A stretch of DNA of 64,000 bases from Neurospora intermedia (Eukaryota > Ascomycota > Sordariomycetes > Sordariales > Sordariaceae). Each line of letters starts with the position of its first letter. Position 1 is the first letter of the stretch. Below, in pieces: positions 13,578-26,600 of this stretch. The stretch lies in the NCBI GenBank assembly GCA_037102815.1, contig BTPP01000007.1, forward strand, positions 2,170,001-2,234,000. Reading direction: 5' to 3'. The position numbers and the translations under genes are program-made. The notes beneath the pieces were generated by a model. That model made no database searches. It saw only the letters and a program-made list of their open reading frames with translations, and had not been told where the DNA came from.

Positions 13578-15056
13578 ATATTTTACGACGAGCGTAGCGA
13601 CGGCGTTATATTGTTATTACCGATGGCTATCGATAGCGGTACTTATAAATTTAAAAGTAGCGTTTATAATCCGCTTGCGGAGATTTTAGTATATAATAAT
13701 CCTAAAGCCGTACTTATTACAAAGACTTTGGATAAAACGGAGGAAGATGATGAAATATTAAAGAAGTTTATTGTTAGAGTGAATAAGTCTATAGATTATA
13801 ATACCGTTTCGACCGAGGATTATCGTTAAATTCGAGAATTATTTTTCGAATTTGCGAAGGTATACGTCGGAAAAAGTAGGTCTATACGACCCGAAGCTAG
13901 TAAAGTTAGAACTAACCAATTTATTACTAAAAAGGATTTTAATAATTTAAAGAAAGATATTCTAAAGGAAATTAAAAAAGGTATTTAAGAGGTATTAAAG
14001 TATTAGGCTAATATTATAGTAAAAGTTAGTTTAAATAAGATTAGTATTACTTTCTAATAACTACCTACTATTATTAAAAAGTTTATTCCCTCTAATTTCG
14101 AACGGTAGTTTATTATTAAGGGAGCGACGATTACCGCCGAATTTATAAACCGTTCGAACGAAAATACGAAGACGATTTTAGTTATATATTTAAGTAAGAA
14201 GAATACCGGCTTAGTAGTCCGAACGGCTATTAGAATACTAATAATTGGAAACTATATAATTATATTCGATAAATTTATATATAATTAATATTAGTATAAT
14301 TAAATATAGGTTAGAGAAATTTTCGGCCCTAATGTTTTTATTATTATAAATACTATAAGTATATTAATTTAGAGCGTACTCTAGAATAGTATTAATAATT
14401 ATATTATAGCGGAAGCTATATTAAATATAACGAAGGAGAAGAACCTAGAGGTATTTATTATTAAAGTTCGGTTATAGAAGAGAAGGGACGGAGAGAATAG
14501 AAATCTATTTTTAATAGAAATCGCTACTACGTTAGTAATATACTTCCTTTAAAATAACCTCTTCCTTTAGGATAGCGGTATATACCTATACAAACCGTTC
14601 TAAACTTTAAATAACGTTTAATAATATTTTAAATATTAGGGAATTGGATATATAGCGAGATTCTACCGTTAAAAAAATATTTACGTCCGTTATAGCGAAG
14701 CTAAATACGAAAGAGATTACTTTAGCGAAGTAAATTATTTATTTAATAATAATAAGTTATTCGTTTATTATAAATTGTATAAGAAGAAGGGCTATTATAT
14801 ATATAATTATAAAGAGTACCCTATTTTCCGGAAGGCGATTATAAAAGCGTTTATTATATATATTGAAAGATTGCGGGCGTTCGCCTCCCGTAAGAACCCG
14901 GCTAGAAAGGTATTAGAATTAACGATAGAGATTATAAATAAGGGCGTCCTTCCGGACGCTCCCCTTAATTCCTATATTATTACTATTCTAAAGAAATATA
15001 TTAGAAGAATTACAAAGAGGGAACAATTGAAGAAGATTATTGGCCTATCCTTCTAA
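13578..15056 (+). pseudogene. LINE ORF1 (nucleic-acid-binding, CCHC type), RIP-damaged
   Basis: This frame of 493 codons encodes the RNA-binding ORF1 protein of a LINE, expected in the ribonucleoprotein particle. The start codon position reads ATA here but ATG in copy A (6305). The N-terminus (MAIDSGTYKFKSSVYNPLAE) is conserved in copies A and B. Around 14640-14820 the frame reads like consecutive CCHC zinc knuckles in which most Cys and His codons have become Tyr (TAT/TAC), for example GYIARFYR and VRYSEAKYERDYF, as G-to-A RIP predicts. The final part (14775-15056) is open for 93 codons and ends ...KKIIGLSF. TAA/TAG codons interrupt the rest. ORF2 overlaps its end in another frame. Confidence 0.8.
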
Positions 15057-18000
15057 TTAAAGTTATTAAATCCTTAGGGTCCGATAGATATTTATACACG
15101 TTCTTAGAGCGTAGGAGGGAGTCGGTTATATAGTAGTAATAGCGTTTATACGATTATAGCCCCCCCTAAGGAAGTAATACCCTTATCCTCTATAGAAGGA
15201 TTAAAAGGAACTTTATTTTAAGGTAATTAATAATTTAATTAAAAATATTCTATTAAAATATAGGGAAGTTATACGAGAGAGGGAAGCTTCTATTCAAATA
15301 AGAGGAGACTTATAATATTATAGCAATTTAGGAGCTGGGTAGAAATTTGAATAAGGATATTTATTATCTTAGAGGCGGGAGATATTTCGGGGTTAATTAT
15401 ATAGAGAAAGGAAGGGTAATAATATATATAAATAAGAAATAGAATTTAAAGGACCTAAATTTCTAAATTGAAAAGGATTAGGTTATAATAATATTTAAAA
15501 GTCTAAAGGATTTAACGATTATCTTTTCTATTTACTCTCCTATCTTTATATAAGGAATATTAGAATATTAGTAGGGATTGCCGCTCTTTGAATTTCTTAA
15601 GGTCGGGCCCCTAACGGGAAATTTAATTATAATTAAGGACTATAATTTCTATTATCCCGATTAGGATTTAGAAAATAAAATTAGCCTAGGGATTATTCGC
15701 CTCCTTATATAAGTGTAATACTAGAAATTTAATTTATTTACCCCCCGCAATAAATTAATAAAGTTTAGGAATATAATATAAGGAGAGAGGGATAGGATAA
15801 TCGATTATATATAACTATTATTTAGGATTAAAATTAAATATTAGGGAATGTAAAAGTACGAATAAACTGGCTCGGACTATTACCCTTAGGAAATTTAAAT
15901 CTAAATAGAGAGAAAAAATAAAAAAGTAGAAGAGGAAGGAGAATATAATTGGAATTTTATAAATATAGTAAAGGTAAAGGAGGTAGTAGAGAAATAGATA
16001 TTGGTTTTAGAAAGGATTAATATAATAGAGGATTTTGAGTTTGCTTTTCATAGGCTCGATAGAGAATTTATAAATATTATAGAAAAATTCGTTTTATATT
16101 AGAAGAAAGGTTGAAGGAGGAGAGTAAATTAGTAAATATTAGGATATAAAATAGTAATAAAAGAAGTATAGAGGATATATTAGGAGTAATTTAAATATTA
16201 GATAGTATTAAATTAGAAGGATTTTATTAAAGTTATAATAAAAAAGAAGAGGATAATTATAAAAGTTTAATAAATTACGTAGTACGATAGTATTATTAAA
16301 GTTTTAAAGAACCCGAATTAATTTTAACCTTTAGAACGGTAGGTCTATACCCGAAGTTATAAATTAGCAGACCTATTCAAATTATTAACCCTTTAAACCT
16401 GCGAAGGAATAATAGAAGTTGGAAATTATAATAATAAAATTAAAATTTTTACCGATTATTTCTTCCTAAAGGTAAAGGTTTTAATAAATTACCTACTAGA
16501 TTGGACTAAATTATTAAATAGTATTGAACCGGTAGTTATTAGCGAATTAATTAACGAGGAGGACGTTTAAGACGTACTTTCCCGGATAGTATTCAATAAG
16601 GCCTCCGGGATTGATTAGTATTTAAATAGGTTTTTAAAGATATATAAGTAACTATTTTAGTAAATTATAGTATATTTAATATCCGCTAACTTCCGATTTA
16701 GATATTTCCTATAGTAATTTAAAGACGCAAAAGTAATTATCCTTAAAAAGCTTAGGAAGAATATTATTTAATAAAAATTAATAGACGTATAGAGGTTAAT
16801 ATTACTATTTAATAATATAGGAAAGATTTTTGAAGTATTTGTAGTTAAAAGGTTTATATAAGTAATTAAAGAATTTAATTTCCTATTAGAGGGTTAGATA
16901 GGTAATTAAGTAGGCCGTTCAATAGAGTTTATAGTCTGGGTAGTTATTAATATAGTATATATAACTTAAAACCTTAGGGCTATAATATTCCTTATACTTT
17001 TAAATTTAAAAGGAGCGTTCAATAGAATTAATTATAGGTAGCTTCTATATACCCTATAGGAAATATAATTCCTAATGTAAATTATTCGGTAGGTAGCGAG
17101 CTTTATTACCGGAAGAAAAGGCTCTCTCTTCTTCAACAATAAAATTTCCTACCCTTATATAATTATTACTAGAATATTATAAGGTTCCTCCCTCTCCCCT
17201 ATTTTATTTATTCTCTTTATTACTCTATTATATTAGAAGTTAGTAATAATCCCGAATATAATTATAATTAATTTTGCTAACGATATTAATATTATAATAG
17301 TAATTTATATTACCGAAGAAAATTATTGGATGCTATAAGTAATATAGGAAATATATTTGGAATAGGTAGGGGCGAGAGGTATAGAGTTCGAAGTAATTAA
17401 AACGGAATTAATATACTTTATATAGACGAGGGTATTAAGGATGGAAATTCTCTAATTCGGGGAAGTAGTATTTTAACCAATAGAATTAATATAATTCCTA
17501 AGGGTTTGGTTGGATTGTAAATTTAATTATAAGGCTTATACAGAAGTAGTAAAAAAGAAAATAATAATATAGATAAATATATTTACGAAATTAATAGCGA
17601 AAATATAGGGTTATTCTTTTATTTAGGTAAAGGAAATATATATTAAATATATTTATAGTACTATTATATATAGAATTTTAATATTCTATTAGCCAATTAA
17701 AATTTATAGTAAATTTCGGGGGATAGTAATTAGGTTAGCGAAATATTAAATTAAATATTTAAAAATTATTACTAGGGCGTATAAAGTTACGCCGGTACGA
17801 AATTTAAAGATGGAAACCTTTTGTCCGCTATTCGACTTCTATTTTAATAAGAAGGTCTAGGCCTTTAAAAAAAGGTTTGCCTAGACGGATTAAGCCCGGT
17901 TCGTCCGGGGGATTATAATTTGGGTCTTTAATTATATTTAGGTATAATAAGTTAGAAGTCGGCTATCCGCTAATAAATTAGAGAGTAGTATAATTAAAGT

Positions 18001-18880
18001 TTAGTAGGCCGAAATATAGGTATTAATAGAAAAGTTATTAATAATAATAGTTAGCCCCCCTTTGGAGTTAAGGATTTAATTATTACTATTATTATAAATT
18101 TTAAAATTAATAGCCGTTAATAAAGAGGAGTAGTTAGAGGATATAATAAACCGGGAATAGGTATTATATTATAACTATTACTTAGCGGCGGCGGTAGCGA
18201 AATTAAAGCGATAGTACGAATTTATTATTATTAATTTTACTCCTAAATTTAATAGAGAGGCTATCTAATAATATATAATTAGTACGAAGAAGAAGAAAGG
18301 AAAATACCGATAATTAAAAGAAATTGAAGAGGAGCTATATTTATTAATTAAAGCAAAGAATTCCCTCTTTATTTAAATTAGAATAGAAGTTATTGGCCTT
18401 TGGGCCTTCCTTTACTAGAGGAAGGTGTTGGACGTCCTAATTCTTATTTGTACCTATAGGTTCGAGAAGGAGATATTCGCTTATATTATTCTAAATTGCT
18501 TTAATATAGATACTATCTTCTAATTAAACCTAGAAGTTTAATTATTAACGAAAAAAGAATTTTAGGAATATTTAAATAATAGAATTAAAGCCGAAAGGAT
18601 TCTATTATAAGTATTAAAGTTAAGGAGGTTAAGAGAGTATTATTTAGTAATTAAATTAGAAGAGGAGTAATATAAGGAAATTGCAAAGTATTTTTAGGAG
18701 GAAGATAGAATATTAATAATATTAGAATAATAGGACGGGAATAAGGAGGAGATATTTATACTAACTATAGGAATTATTTAAATTATAATTATAGTAAGAA
18801 TCGAGAAGTATTATTTAATAAACGTTTAATTATATTTAAGAAACTATTTAAATAATTCTATTATATAAATTTAATTCGTA
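15035..18880 (+). pseudogene. LINE ORF2 (endonuclease, reverse transcriptase, zinc motif), RIP-damaged
   Basis: About 1,280 codons lie in a single frame. An AP-type endonuclease region spans roughly 15.2-15.9 kb, with the catalytic core seen as KDYNFYYPD (15635-15661; family norm GDFN.HHP.W) and GSDYYP (15869-15886; norm SDH.P). The reverse transcriptase spans about 16.5-17.8 kb, and its FADD active site reads FAND (17273-17284), an Asp-to-Asn change by G-to-A. A C-terminal Cys/His motif lies at 18449-18499 (CTYRF...YIILNC). No clear RNase H was found. Scattered TAG/TAA codons make it non-functional. Its 3' end meets the antisense gene end to end near 18880-18900. Confidence 0.85.
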
Positions 18881-18897
18881 GTAACCTTATAGCGCTA

Positions 18898-19861
18898 TTA
18901 GATCCAATTATTATTTATAAGGGCGCGACCGGGAGTATTAACAATTATAAAGCTACTAGGAATAGAATTATTACTATTATTAGAATTAGAAATTATATAA
19001 GTAAGAGTAGTATAATTACTACTATTAAATATAATATACGTAGGAGTAATAGTACTATTATTAGAACCGAATACAATCCGAATTAGGTTTATAGTACTAT
19101 TATTAAATAAGGAAGGGATACGACTATAATAAATATCCTTTATAATTAATTTATAGTAACCCTTCTATTACTATTCGGTAATATTATAATTTATAATATA
19201 AGGAAAACGTTTATAGTCGGTAGGAAGGCTATCCTATTCTAAATAAATATATATATAATTAGAAAAATTATTAGTAATACAATAGAAGGTATTTAAATTA
19301 CAATTAAAATTATCCGAACTATTTAATATTATAGTAATAATTATTATTTAAATAATATTATAAGCGTTATAGAAACCGGCGGGGATATTTAGTATATATT
19401 TACTAGTAGTATAATTATAAGTAACGTTTTAAATATTACTAGTTAGAAGTATAGAAATTAAATAGTAAAAAAGAAGAAAGGAGGATATATAATTTATTAA
19501 TAGACGAAATAAAGTAAATCCTATTAGCAACGACCTTTTTAAAGGTATTGGGGGAATTAGGCCTATTATTAGAATATATAATAGAAGTAAAGTTTAGAAT
19601 ATAGTAAAAGTAAGGAATTTTATAAATAATACTAATTAAATTAGTAAAGAGATTAAAGGAGGAGGGGAAGAAACTATACTAATTCTAAGGGGGATAACTA
19701 TCGAAGAAATTGCGAAGGGTATAAGTAAAGAATATAGGCTCTAAGGGTACGACCGAGGGGATTATAGGGGATATAGGATTTAAGGATACAATAGGGGAGG
19801 AACCCTCTACGTTAGAGGTTAAATCGATAGGGTTGGGACAATAACGGCCGGAGGAAATTAT
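18898..19861 (-). pseudogene. Antisense cargo gene of the LINE, copy C
   Basis: This lies in the 3' region of copy C, on the strand opposite to ORF1/ORF2. It starts at ATA (ATG in copy E), then ISSGRYCPNPIDL. Exon 1 stays in frame for about 121 codons with RIP-type stops only. A 55-nt intron follows near 19443-19497, then exon 2 ends ...LINNNWI-TAA at 18898. Its length equals copy A's to the base. The product is about 300 residues, unrecognised, Ser/Thr/Gly/Asn-rich in its C-terminal third. It converges with ORF2, sharing only the inter-stop region. Confidence 0.6.
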
Positions 19862-22800
19862 TTTAATAGAAGTTATAATAGGGAAGAAGGAGGAGAAGGA
19901 TTAGGAGGGGCATTATATAGGGGGATTATATAAATAAGAGAAAGAGCCTTTATACTAATATAAATAGGGGTAGAGCCGTAGGGTAGGAGAGTAAATAATA
20001 GGGTAGAAGTATTTATAAATAGGGGAAGGAAATAGAGAAGTAGGGTAGTAGACGGAAAGATAGGATAGGGAAGCGGGGAAAAAGCGGAGGAAGGAGTAGT
20101 AGGGAGTAAAATAGAGAGGTAGCGAAGGAGGCGGCGTACCGGGTTTGGTCCTATTCCTATTATTCCTATTATTTTAGTATTAGAATAACGTAGCGGTGGG
20201 AGAGACGAGATTATATTCGTTGTAGCGGTGGGTGAGAACCGTTATAGCTGTAAGCAAAGTAGGAGCGGTGTAGTAAACTACGGCCGAAATAGAGCTAGAA
20301 GTTTTCATCCGGAGGCGTTTAACGTCTTACGGTTTTCCCCTCTAGAGAACTAGAGAAGGACCTCATGCCAGTAAGGCGCTATAGTTTATAGTACAAGGAA
20401 TAAGACTATATATATATTACAATCTAAGGTCATTATATCCCTAAGGGGAAAGAAATTTATAACTATTATTAATACTATAGCCTTCTTCTATCAATTCGGC
20501 GTTTAACTATAATACTAGGATCGGTTTACCCTTATTAACCCGCGGGGATTAGAGTAACCCAACGTTATTTTAATAAGATACTATAATTTTCTAATATACG
20601 TATAAAAATTTATAAATTAACTACTAATAGTATTTTCAACGTTCTACCGCACATTTATTAATAATATCGTTATTTTTTCTAATATAGCGGAGGAGTATTT
20701 AAAGTATTTAAAACAAATCTTCGACCTCTTCGCATCTAAAAATATTACTTTATCCCCTAAGAAGTCTTATATCGCTTACTTAAACGTAGAACTCTTCAAA
20801 TTCCGAATCGACGCCTTAGGACTATTAACTACCGAGGAGCGTATAGCCGCATTCCAGAATCTAAATTTTCCTAATACCCTAAAATTATTAGAAAAATATA
20901 TAGGCGCTTCAAATTTTATCCAGCACTTTATTCCCTACTATACTAAACTATCTAAACTACTATAGGAGCGGAAAATTGTATTACTAATTAAAAGAAGAAA
21001 ATTAAATACTATTATAACTAGTAACCCAACTAAAAGGGCCAACTATTATACGAAAACAACCTACACCCTAACTAAAATCAAAAAGCAAATATTTAAGGTA
21101 GTATAGAAAACTATTTATAATAATATAAAATTATATTACTTCGACCCTAATAAATAAGTTTTTCTATAGGTCGATAGGTCTTTAAAAAGGAAATATAATG
21201 TAATATTTTATTATTTAAAAGAAGGATACTACTAATTATCTAGAGCTATAATTCTAGTAAATTAAATCCTCTCTATTATATTCCTAAATAAAGTATTCAA
21301 TAAAGCTAAAATATATTATAGTCTATCCAAAATAGAAATAGCCTATTTTATTTAAGCAATTAAATAATTTCGTACCCTTATCTATTCTTATAACCTCCCT
21401 ATTATTATACTTACTAACTACGTAGCTATTAAAGGTATTTATAAATAGACTATTCTAAATATATTTTTTATTAACCGAAGTAACCGCCGATTAATTAATG
21501 CGTCTATCTACCTTTCTTAATACAATTTATAAATTCACTATATTGTAAGTAAGTTAAATTTTGTACTAGATGTACTAAGTCGATTACTAGTTAAAGGGGA
21601 CGAAGAAGGCCGATTAAACGAAGTGCCTATCTTAGATTAAATATAATTTTTAGACTATACGTACTTCGTAAGGGCAAAAGTACAAATAGACGGTATAATT
21701 AAGAAGGGCTTCGAAGATTCCTACAAATTGGATACTAAGTTTAGGCCAATTATAAGTAAATTTCAGAGTTACCCTAGTACTACCGAGGTCGATAGCGTTA
21801 TTTCGTACCCTAAATACCTATTCGAAATTATAAATAATATATTATATAATATTAATCCGGCAAATAAAATAAAACGACTCTACGTCCTAAAAGGTATAAT
21901 TACAATTATATTAAGCGTAATATATAATAAAAAGTACTACTTCGGGAGAGATAGAATAATATATAACTTTAAAGAATACGCTATTATACGCAAAATACAA
22001 ATCATTAAGGACTACGTTAAGTACTACCCAATATACTAATTTAACCGCACCGATAGAGAACCTATAGTAGGAAATTACCAGTCGGTAAATTCCGAATATA
22101 CCCTACCTATAAGGACTATTACCCTAAATTTTATTACCGATTTACTAAAAGTTCCAACTTCGGGAATATTATAGTATCTTACTAAATTCGACTTCTTTAA
22201 TACCCTTATACTAATTTTGTACTATATATTTAAAAAGTATTACTTTATCCCGGGTTACTATACGTATATAACCGAAAATTAGAGTAAAGTATTAATTAGA
22301 GATTTAATTCTAAGTAATTAGGGCTTTCTATAAAGTATTATTTCTAACCGGGATTGTAAATTTATTTTAAAGATATAAAAAAGTATATAAACTATAATAG
22401 GTACTAAACTTTTAATAATTACCGTATATTACCCTCAAAGTAACGGTATAGTAAAATAATAAAATTAAAACGTAGAAATAGCTATTCGGTTCTATTACTA
22501 TATATTCCCGGAGTCTAATTAAATAAAGATACTACCCAATCTCTAATAGAATATAAACAGCATATATTCAAACCCTATTAAATTATCCCTACACGAATAA
22601 CTATTCAAATTCAAACCGTTAGGCCCGTTAGACCTAATCGCTAAAAAAGATATCCCCGGCACCCTTAAACGGTATTATATATTAAAAAACGGATTAAAGG
22701 AAAATATTTAATTGGCTATAGTATATATTAGTATAAGAGTAAAGAAGTAATATAATAAATTTTATTAATAAATCTCCTTTTCGGTCGGAAATAAAATATT

Positions 22801-23406
22801 CCTCAAATTATATAAGGAATACTACCTACCTAGCCACCTATTTAGAAAATTCTTATAATAATAGGCCGGACCGTTTACTATTATTAAACGTATTAGTAGT
22901 CTAGTATACCAACTAGATATACCTCCTAAAATAACCGTCCACCCAATTATTTCAATAGTTCACTTTAAGCGGGCCTTATAAGGTAATAATCCTTTTAATT
23001 AGATATAATTACCCCCTAACCCTATTAAAAATAGCTAATAAAATTCTAATAACGAAGGAGAGTATAAAATAAACGTAATCCTAAACTATACAGAAGATAA
23101 GAAGAAGGGAAGATGGAAGTACTTAATAAAATAGACTAATTATAGCTACAACCGTAATAAATAATTACTAGAGAAGGAGATAAGTAATACTTAAAAATTA
23201 GTTACTAAATATTAGGAGCGCCTAAGAGGACTGCAAAAAGCTAAACCTAAAAAAGGAAAGAAGGTCCACTTTAAGAGGAATAAGCCGGAGGTATGTATTA
23301 CTCCCTACTATAATCGCAATTTAAAACCTAGAAAGTAAGGGGATTCCTACATATATATTAATTGAACCACTAAGGATAATAGTATTTTATTTTAGCGGCC
23401 GGGATT

Positions 23407-23677
23407 TGATACCGGAATAGTATCGCTAGTATCATCACATATTAGGTCACCTAACTGGATGGCCCAGCCGTTCGGTCGGGTTCAATTAAATAAACCGCTC
23501 CTGCGGGAGCCCACCCACGTATGTGGGTCTGTAGATTAGATAAGGCTTACGTACCTTAAGGTCAATCGACCGCACGCAAGCTTCCTACTCTGGATTCTTC
23601 CTGGAGCATCACTTTACACATATTCAATCAGACACATATTATTGTCACAACGTTCAAATACCCTCTCAACGGTATTA
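23407..23677 (+). repeat. Gypsy-1 3' LTR
   Basis: This 271-bp repeat pairs with 8100-8370. A purine-rich tract ending ccgggatt lies just upstream, as expected of a polypurine tract. A 5-bp TSD follows. Confidence 0.92.
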
Positions 23678-26600
23678 CCTTCCTTACTTAGTAGTAATAC
23701 TATAAACCCGGTTCGGATTGCGTCTAATTTTAGTAATAGCGCTATTACTCCTATATATATTATATTTAGTAATAGCGGTTATACTACTCTTATTTGTATA
23801 ATTTCTAATTTTAATAGTAATAGTAGTTCTATTCCCGGTAGCCCTATAACCGTCGATATTCCCGGTTGCACTTTTATAAATGATAATTAGATTTAATAGT
23901 ACTATAAGGTTATTACAAATTAGGTTCGTATAATAGAACTATTCGAATAGTTTTTTAAACGTAATTAAACGTTCGTTAAATAGTATTTTTCGGTTCTTAT
24001 TATAGCTATAACTTGAATAGTTCCTATAGTTAATATAAATATTTCTTCTTTATTCCCGTCCTATTATTCTAGTATTATTAATATTTCGTTTTCCTTTTAA
24101 GAGTATTTTGTAATTTCTTTATATTACTCCTCTTTTAATTCGATTGTTAGACAATACTTTTTTAACCTTCCTAATTTTAACGCCTATAATAGAATTCTTT
24201 CGGCTTTAATTCTATTATTTAGGTATTCTTAAAGTTCTTCTTTCATTAATAATTAAACTTTTAAGTTTAATTAGAAGATAATATTTATATTAAGGTTATT
24301 TAAGATAATATAGGCGAATGTCTCTTTTTCGAGCCTATAGGCGCAAATAGAAGTTAGAACGCCCGGTACTTTCTTCTAGTAGAAGAAGGCTTAGAGGTTA
24401 ATAATTTCCGTTTTAGCTTAGATAAGGAGGGAATTTTTCGCTTTAGTTAGTAGGTATAATTCTTTTTTATTTTCTTTTAGTTATTAGCGTTTCTCTTTTT
24501 TTTATACCGATTATATATTATTAGATAGCCTTTCCGTTGAATTTGGGGGTAAGGTCGGCGATAGTAAATTTGTACTATTATTCTAATTTTATTATTACTA
24601 CCGCTAGGTAGTAATTGTAATATAATACCTATTTTTAATTCGTTGTATCCTCTAATTATTCTTCTTTATTAATAATTCTTAATTTTAGAATTTATAATAA
24701 TAGTAATAATTAAATCCCTAATTTTAAAGGGGGGTTAATTACTATTATTAATAGTTTCTCTATTAGTACCTATATTTCAGTTTATCAAGCTTTGGTTATA
24801 TTGCTTTTTAGTTTATTAGTAGGTAGCCGATTTTTAATTTATTATATTTGGATATAATTAGAGACTTAAATTGTAATCCCCTAAACGAATCGGGTTTAAT
24901 CCGTCCGGGCGAATGTTTCTTTTAAAGGTTTGGACCCTTTTATTGAAATAGAGGTCGAACGGCGGATAAAAGGTTTTTATTTTTAAGTTTTATATTAGCG
25001 TAGTTTTGTACGCCCCAACGATAATTTTTAAATATTTAGTTTAATATTTCGTTAATCTAATTATTATCCTTTAAAATTTTTTATAGATTTTAATTGGTTA
25101 ATAGAATATTAAGGTTCTATATATAATAGTATTGCGGATATATTTAATATATATTTCCTTTACCCAAATAAAGGAGTAACCCTATATTTTCGTTATTAAT
25201 TTTATAAGTATATTCGTTTGTATTATTATTATTTTTTTTTTATTTCTATATAAGCCCTATAATTGAATTTACAATCTAATTAGACCTTTAGGAATTATAT
25301 TAATTCCGTTAATTAAAGTACTATTTCTTTAAGTTAGAGAGTTTCTATCCTTAGTACCCTCGTTTATATAAAGTATATTAATTCCGTTTTAATTGCTTCA
25401 AATTCTATATTTTTCGCCCTTACTTATTCCGAATATACTTTTTATATTGCTTATAATATTTAATAATTTTCTTCGGTAATATAAATTATTATTATAATTT
25501 AGTATTATTAGCGAAGCCGATTATAATTATATTTAGGATTATTACTAATTTCTAATATAGTAAGGTAATAAAGAGAATAAATAAAATAGGGGAGAGGGGG
25601 GAGTTTTATAGTACTTTAGTAATAATTATATAAGAGCGGAAGGTTTTATTATTAAAGAAGAAAGAGCTTCTTTTTCCGGCGACGAAGTTTATTACCTACT
25701 AAATAATTTATATTAGGAGTTATATTTCCTATAGGGTATATAAAAGTTACTTATAATTAATTCTATCGAACATTCTTTTTAAATTTAGGAGTATAAGGGA
25801 CGTTATAGCCTTAAACTTTTAAACTATATATATTTCATTAGTAATTACCCGGATTATAAATTCTATTAAATAATTTACTTAATTATTTATTTAACCCTTT
25901 AGTAGGAAGTTGAACTCTTTAGTTACTTATATAAACTTCTTAATTATAAATACTTTAAAGATTTTTCTTATATTATTAAATAGTAATATTAACCTTTATA
26001 CGTCTATTAGCCTTTATTAGGCGGTACTCTTCCCAAGCTTCTTAAGGATAATTACTTTTACATTTTTAAATTACTATAGGAAATATCCGAACCGGAGGTT
26101 AATAGATATTAAATATATTATAATTTATTAGAACGGTTACTTATATAATTTTTAAAACGTATTTAAATATTAAATAATTTTAGGGGTTTTTTTAAGCGCT
26201 ATTCGAAAGAATACATTCTAAACGTCCTCCTTATTAATTAATTCGCTAATAATTATTAATATAATATTATTTAGTAGTTCGGTCTAATTTAGTAAATAGT
26301 CCGTTAAAACTTTTACCTTAGGGAAGAAATAATTAGTAAAAATTTTAACTTTACTATTATAATTTCCAATTTTTATTACTCCTTTATAAGTATAGAGGGT
26401 TAATAGTTTAAATAGATCTATTAATCGGTAATTTTAGGTTCGGATTTATCGTTCTAAGGATTAAAATTAATTTAGGTTTTTGGAGGCTTCGGCGACGCTA
26501 TTATACTATATAATTTACTAGATTCCTATAATTATTTTCTTCTTTTTTATTATAATTTTAATAAAGTCCTTTTAATTTAATAATATCCAATATTTAAACT

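Larger units (their letters stand above)
13460..20414 (+). mobile_element. Tad-like LINE, copy C (full length, reference copy)
   Basis: This 6.95-kb complete non-LTR element lies inside gypsy-1. A TSD of up to 15 bp (tattacaatctaagg, 13445-13459 and 20415-20429) flanks it, and the element ends in a TA-rich tail after the conserved 3' block. Plan: 5' UTR, ORF1 (13578-15056), ORF2 (about 15035-18880), then a 1.5-kb 3' region carrying an antisense gene (18898-19861). Both ORFs keep one frame over their whole length, so damage is by RIP transitions, not indels. A 13-nt extra stretch lies between the TSD and the 5' start shared with the other copies. It is the youngest of the three nested full-length insertions. 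Confidence 0.93.
8100..23677 (+). mobile_element. Ty3/gypsy LTR retrotransposon (gypsy-1), fossil
   Basis: Two 271-bp LTRs start tgataccg and end cggtatta, an inverted terminal match once RIP is allowed for. A perfect 5-bp TSD (ccttc, 8095-8099 and 23678-23682) flanks them. Without the nested LINE (13460-20414) the element is about 8.6 kb. Parts in order: gag-like region (about 8.4-11.2 kb), a low-complexity Asn-rich stretch (about 11.28-11.46 kb), a protease-like region near 12 kb, the RT split by the LINE and continuing to about 20.96 kb, RNase H (about 21.1-21.5 kb) and integrase (about 21.7-22.9 kb). It is thoroughly broken, with dozens of RIP-type stops. The LTRs differ at about 17 sites, all transitions, so divergence mostly records RIP rather than time. 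It is younger than LINE B and older than LINE C. Confidence 0.9.
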
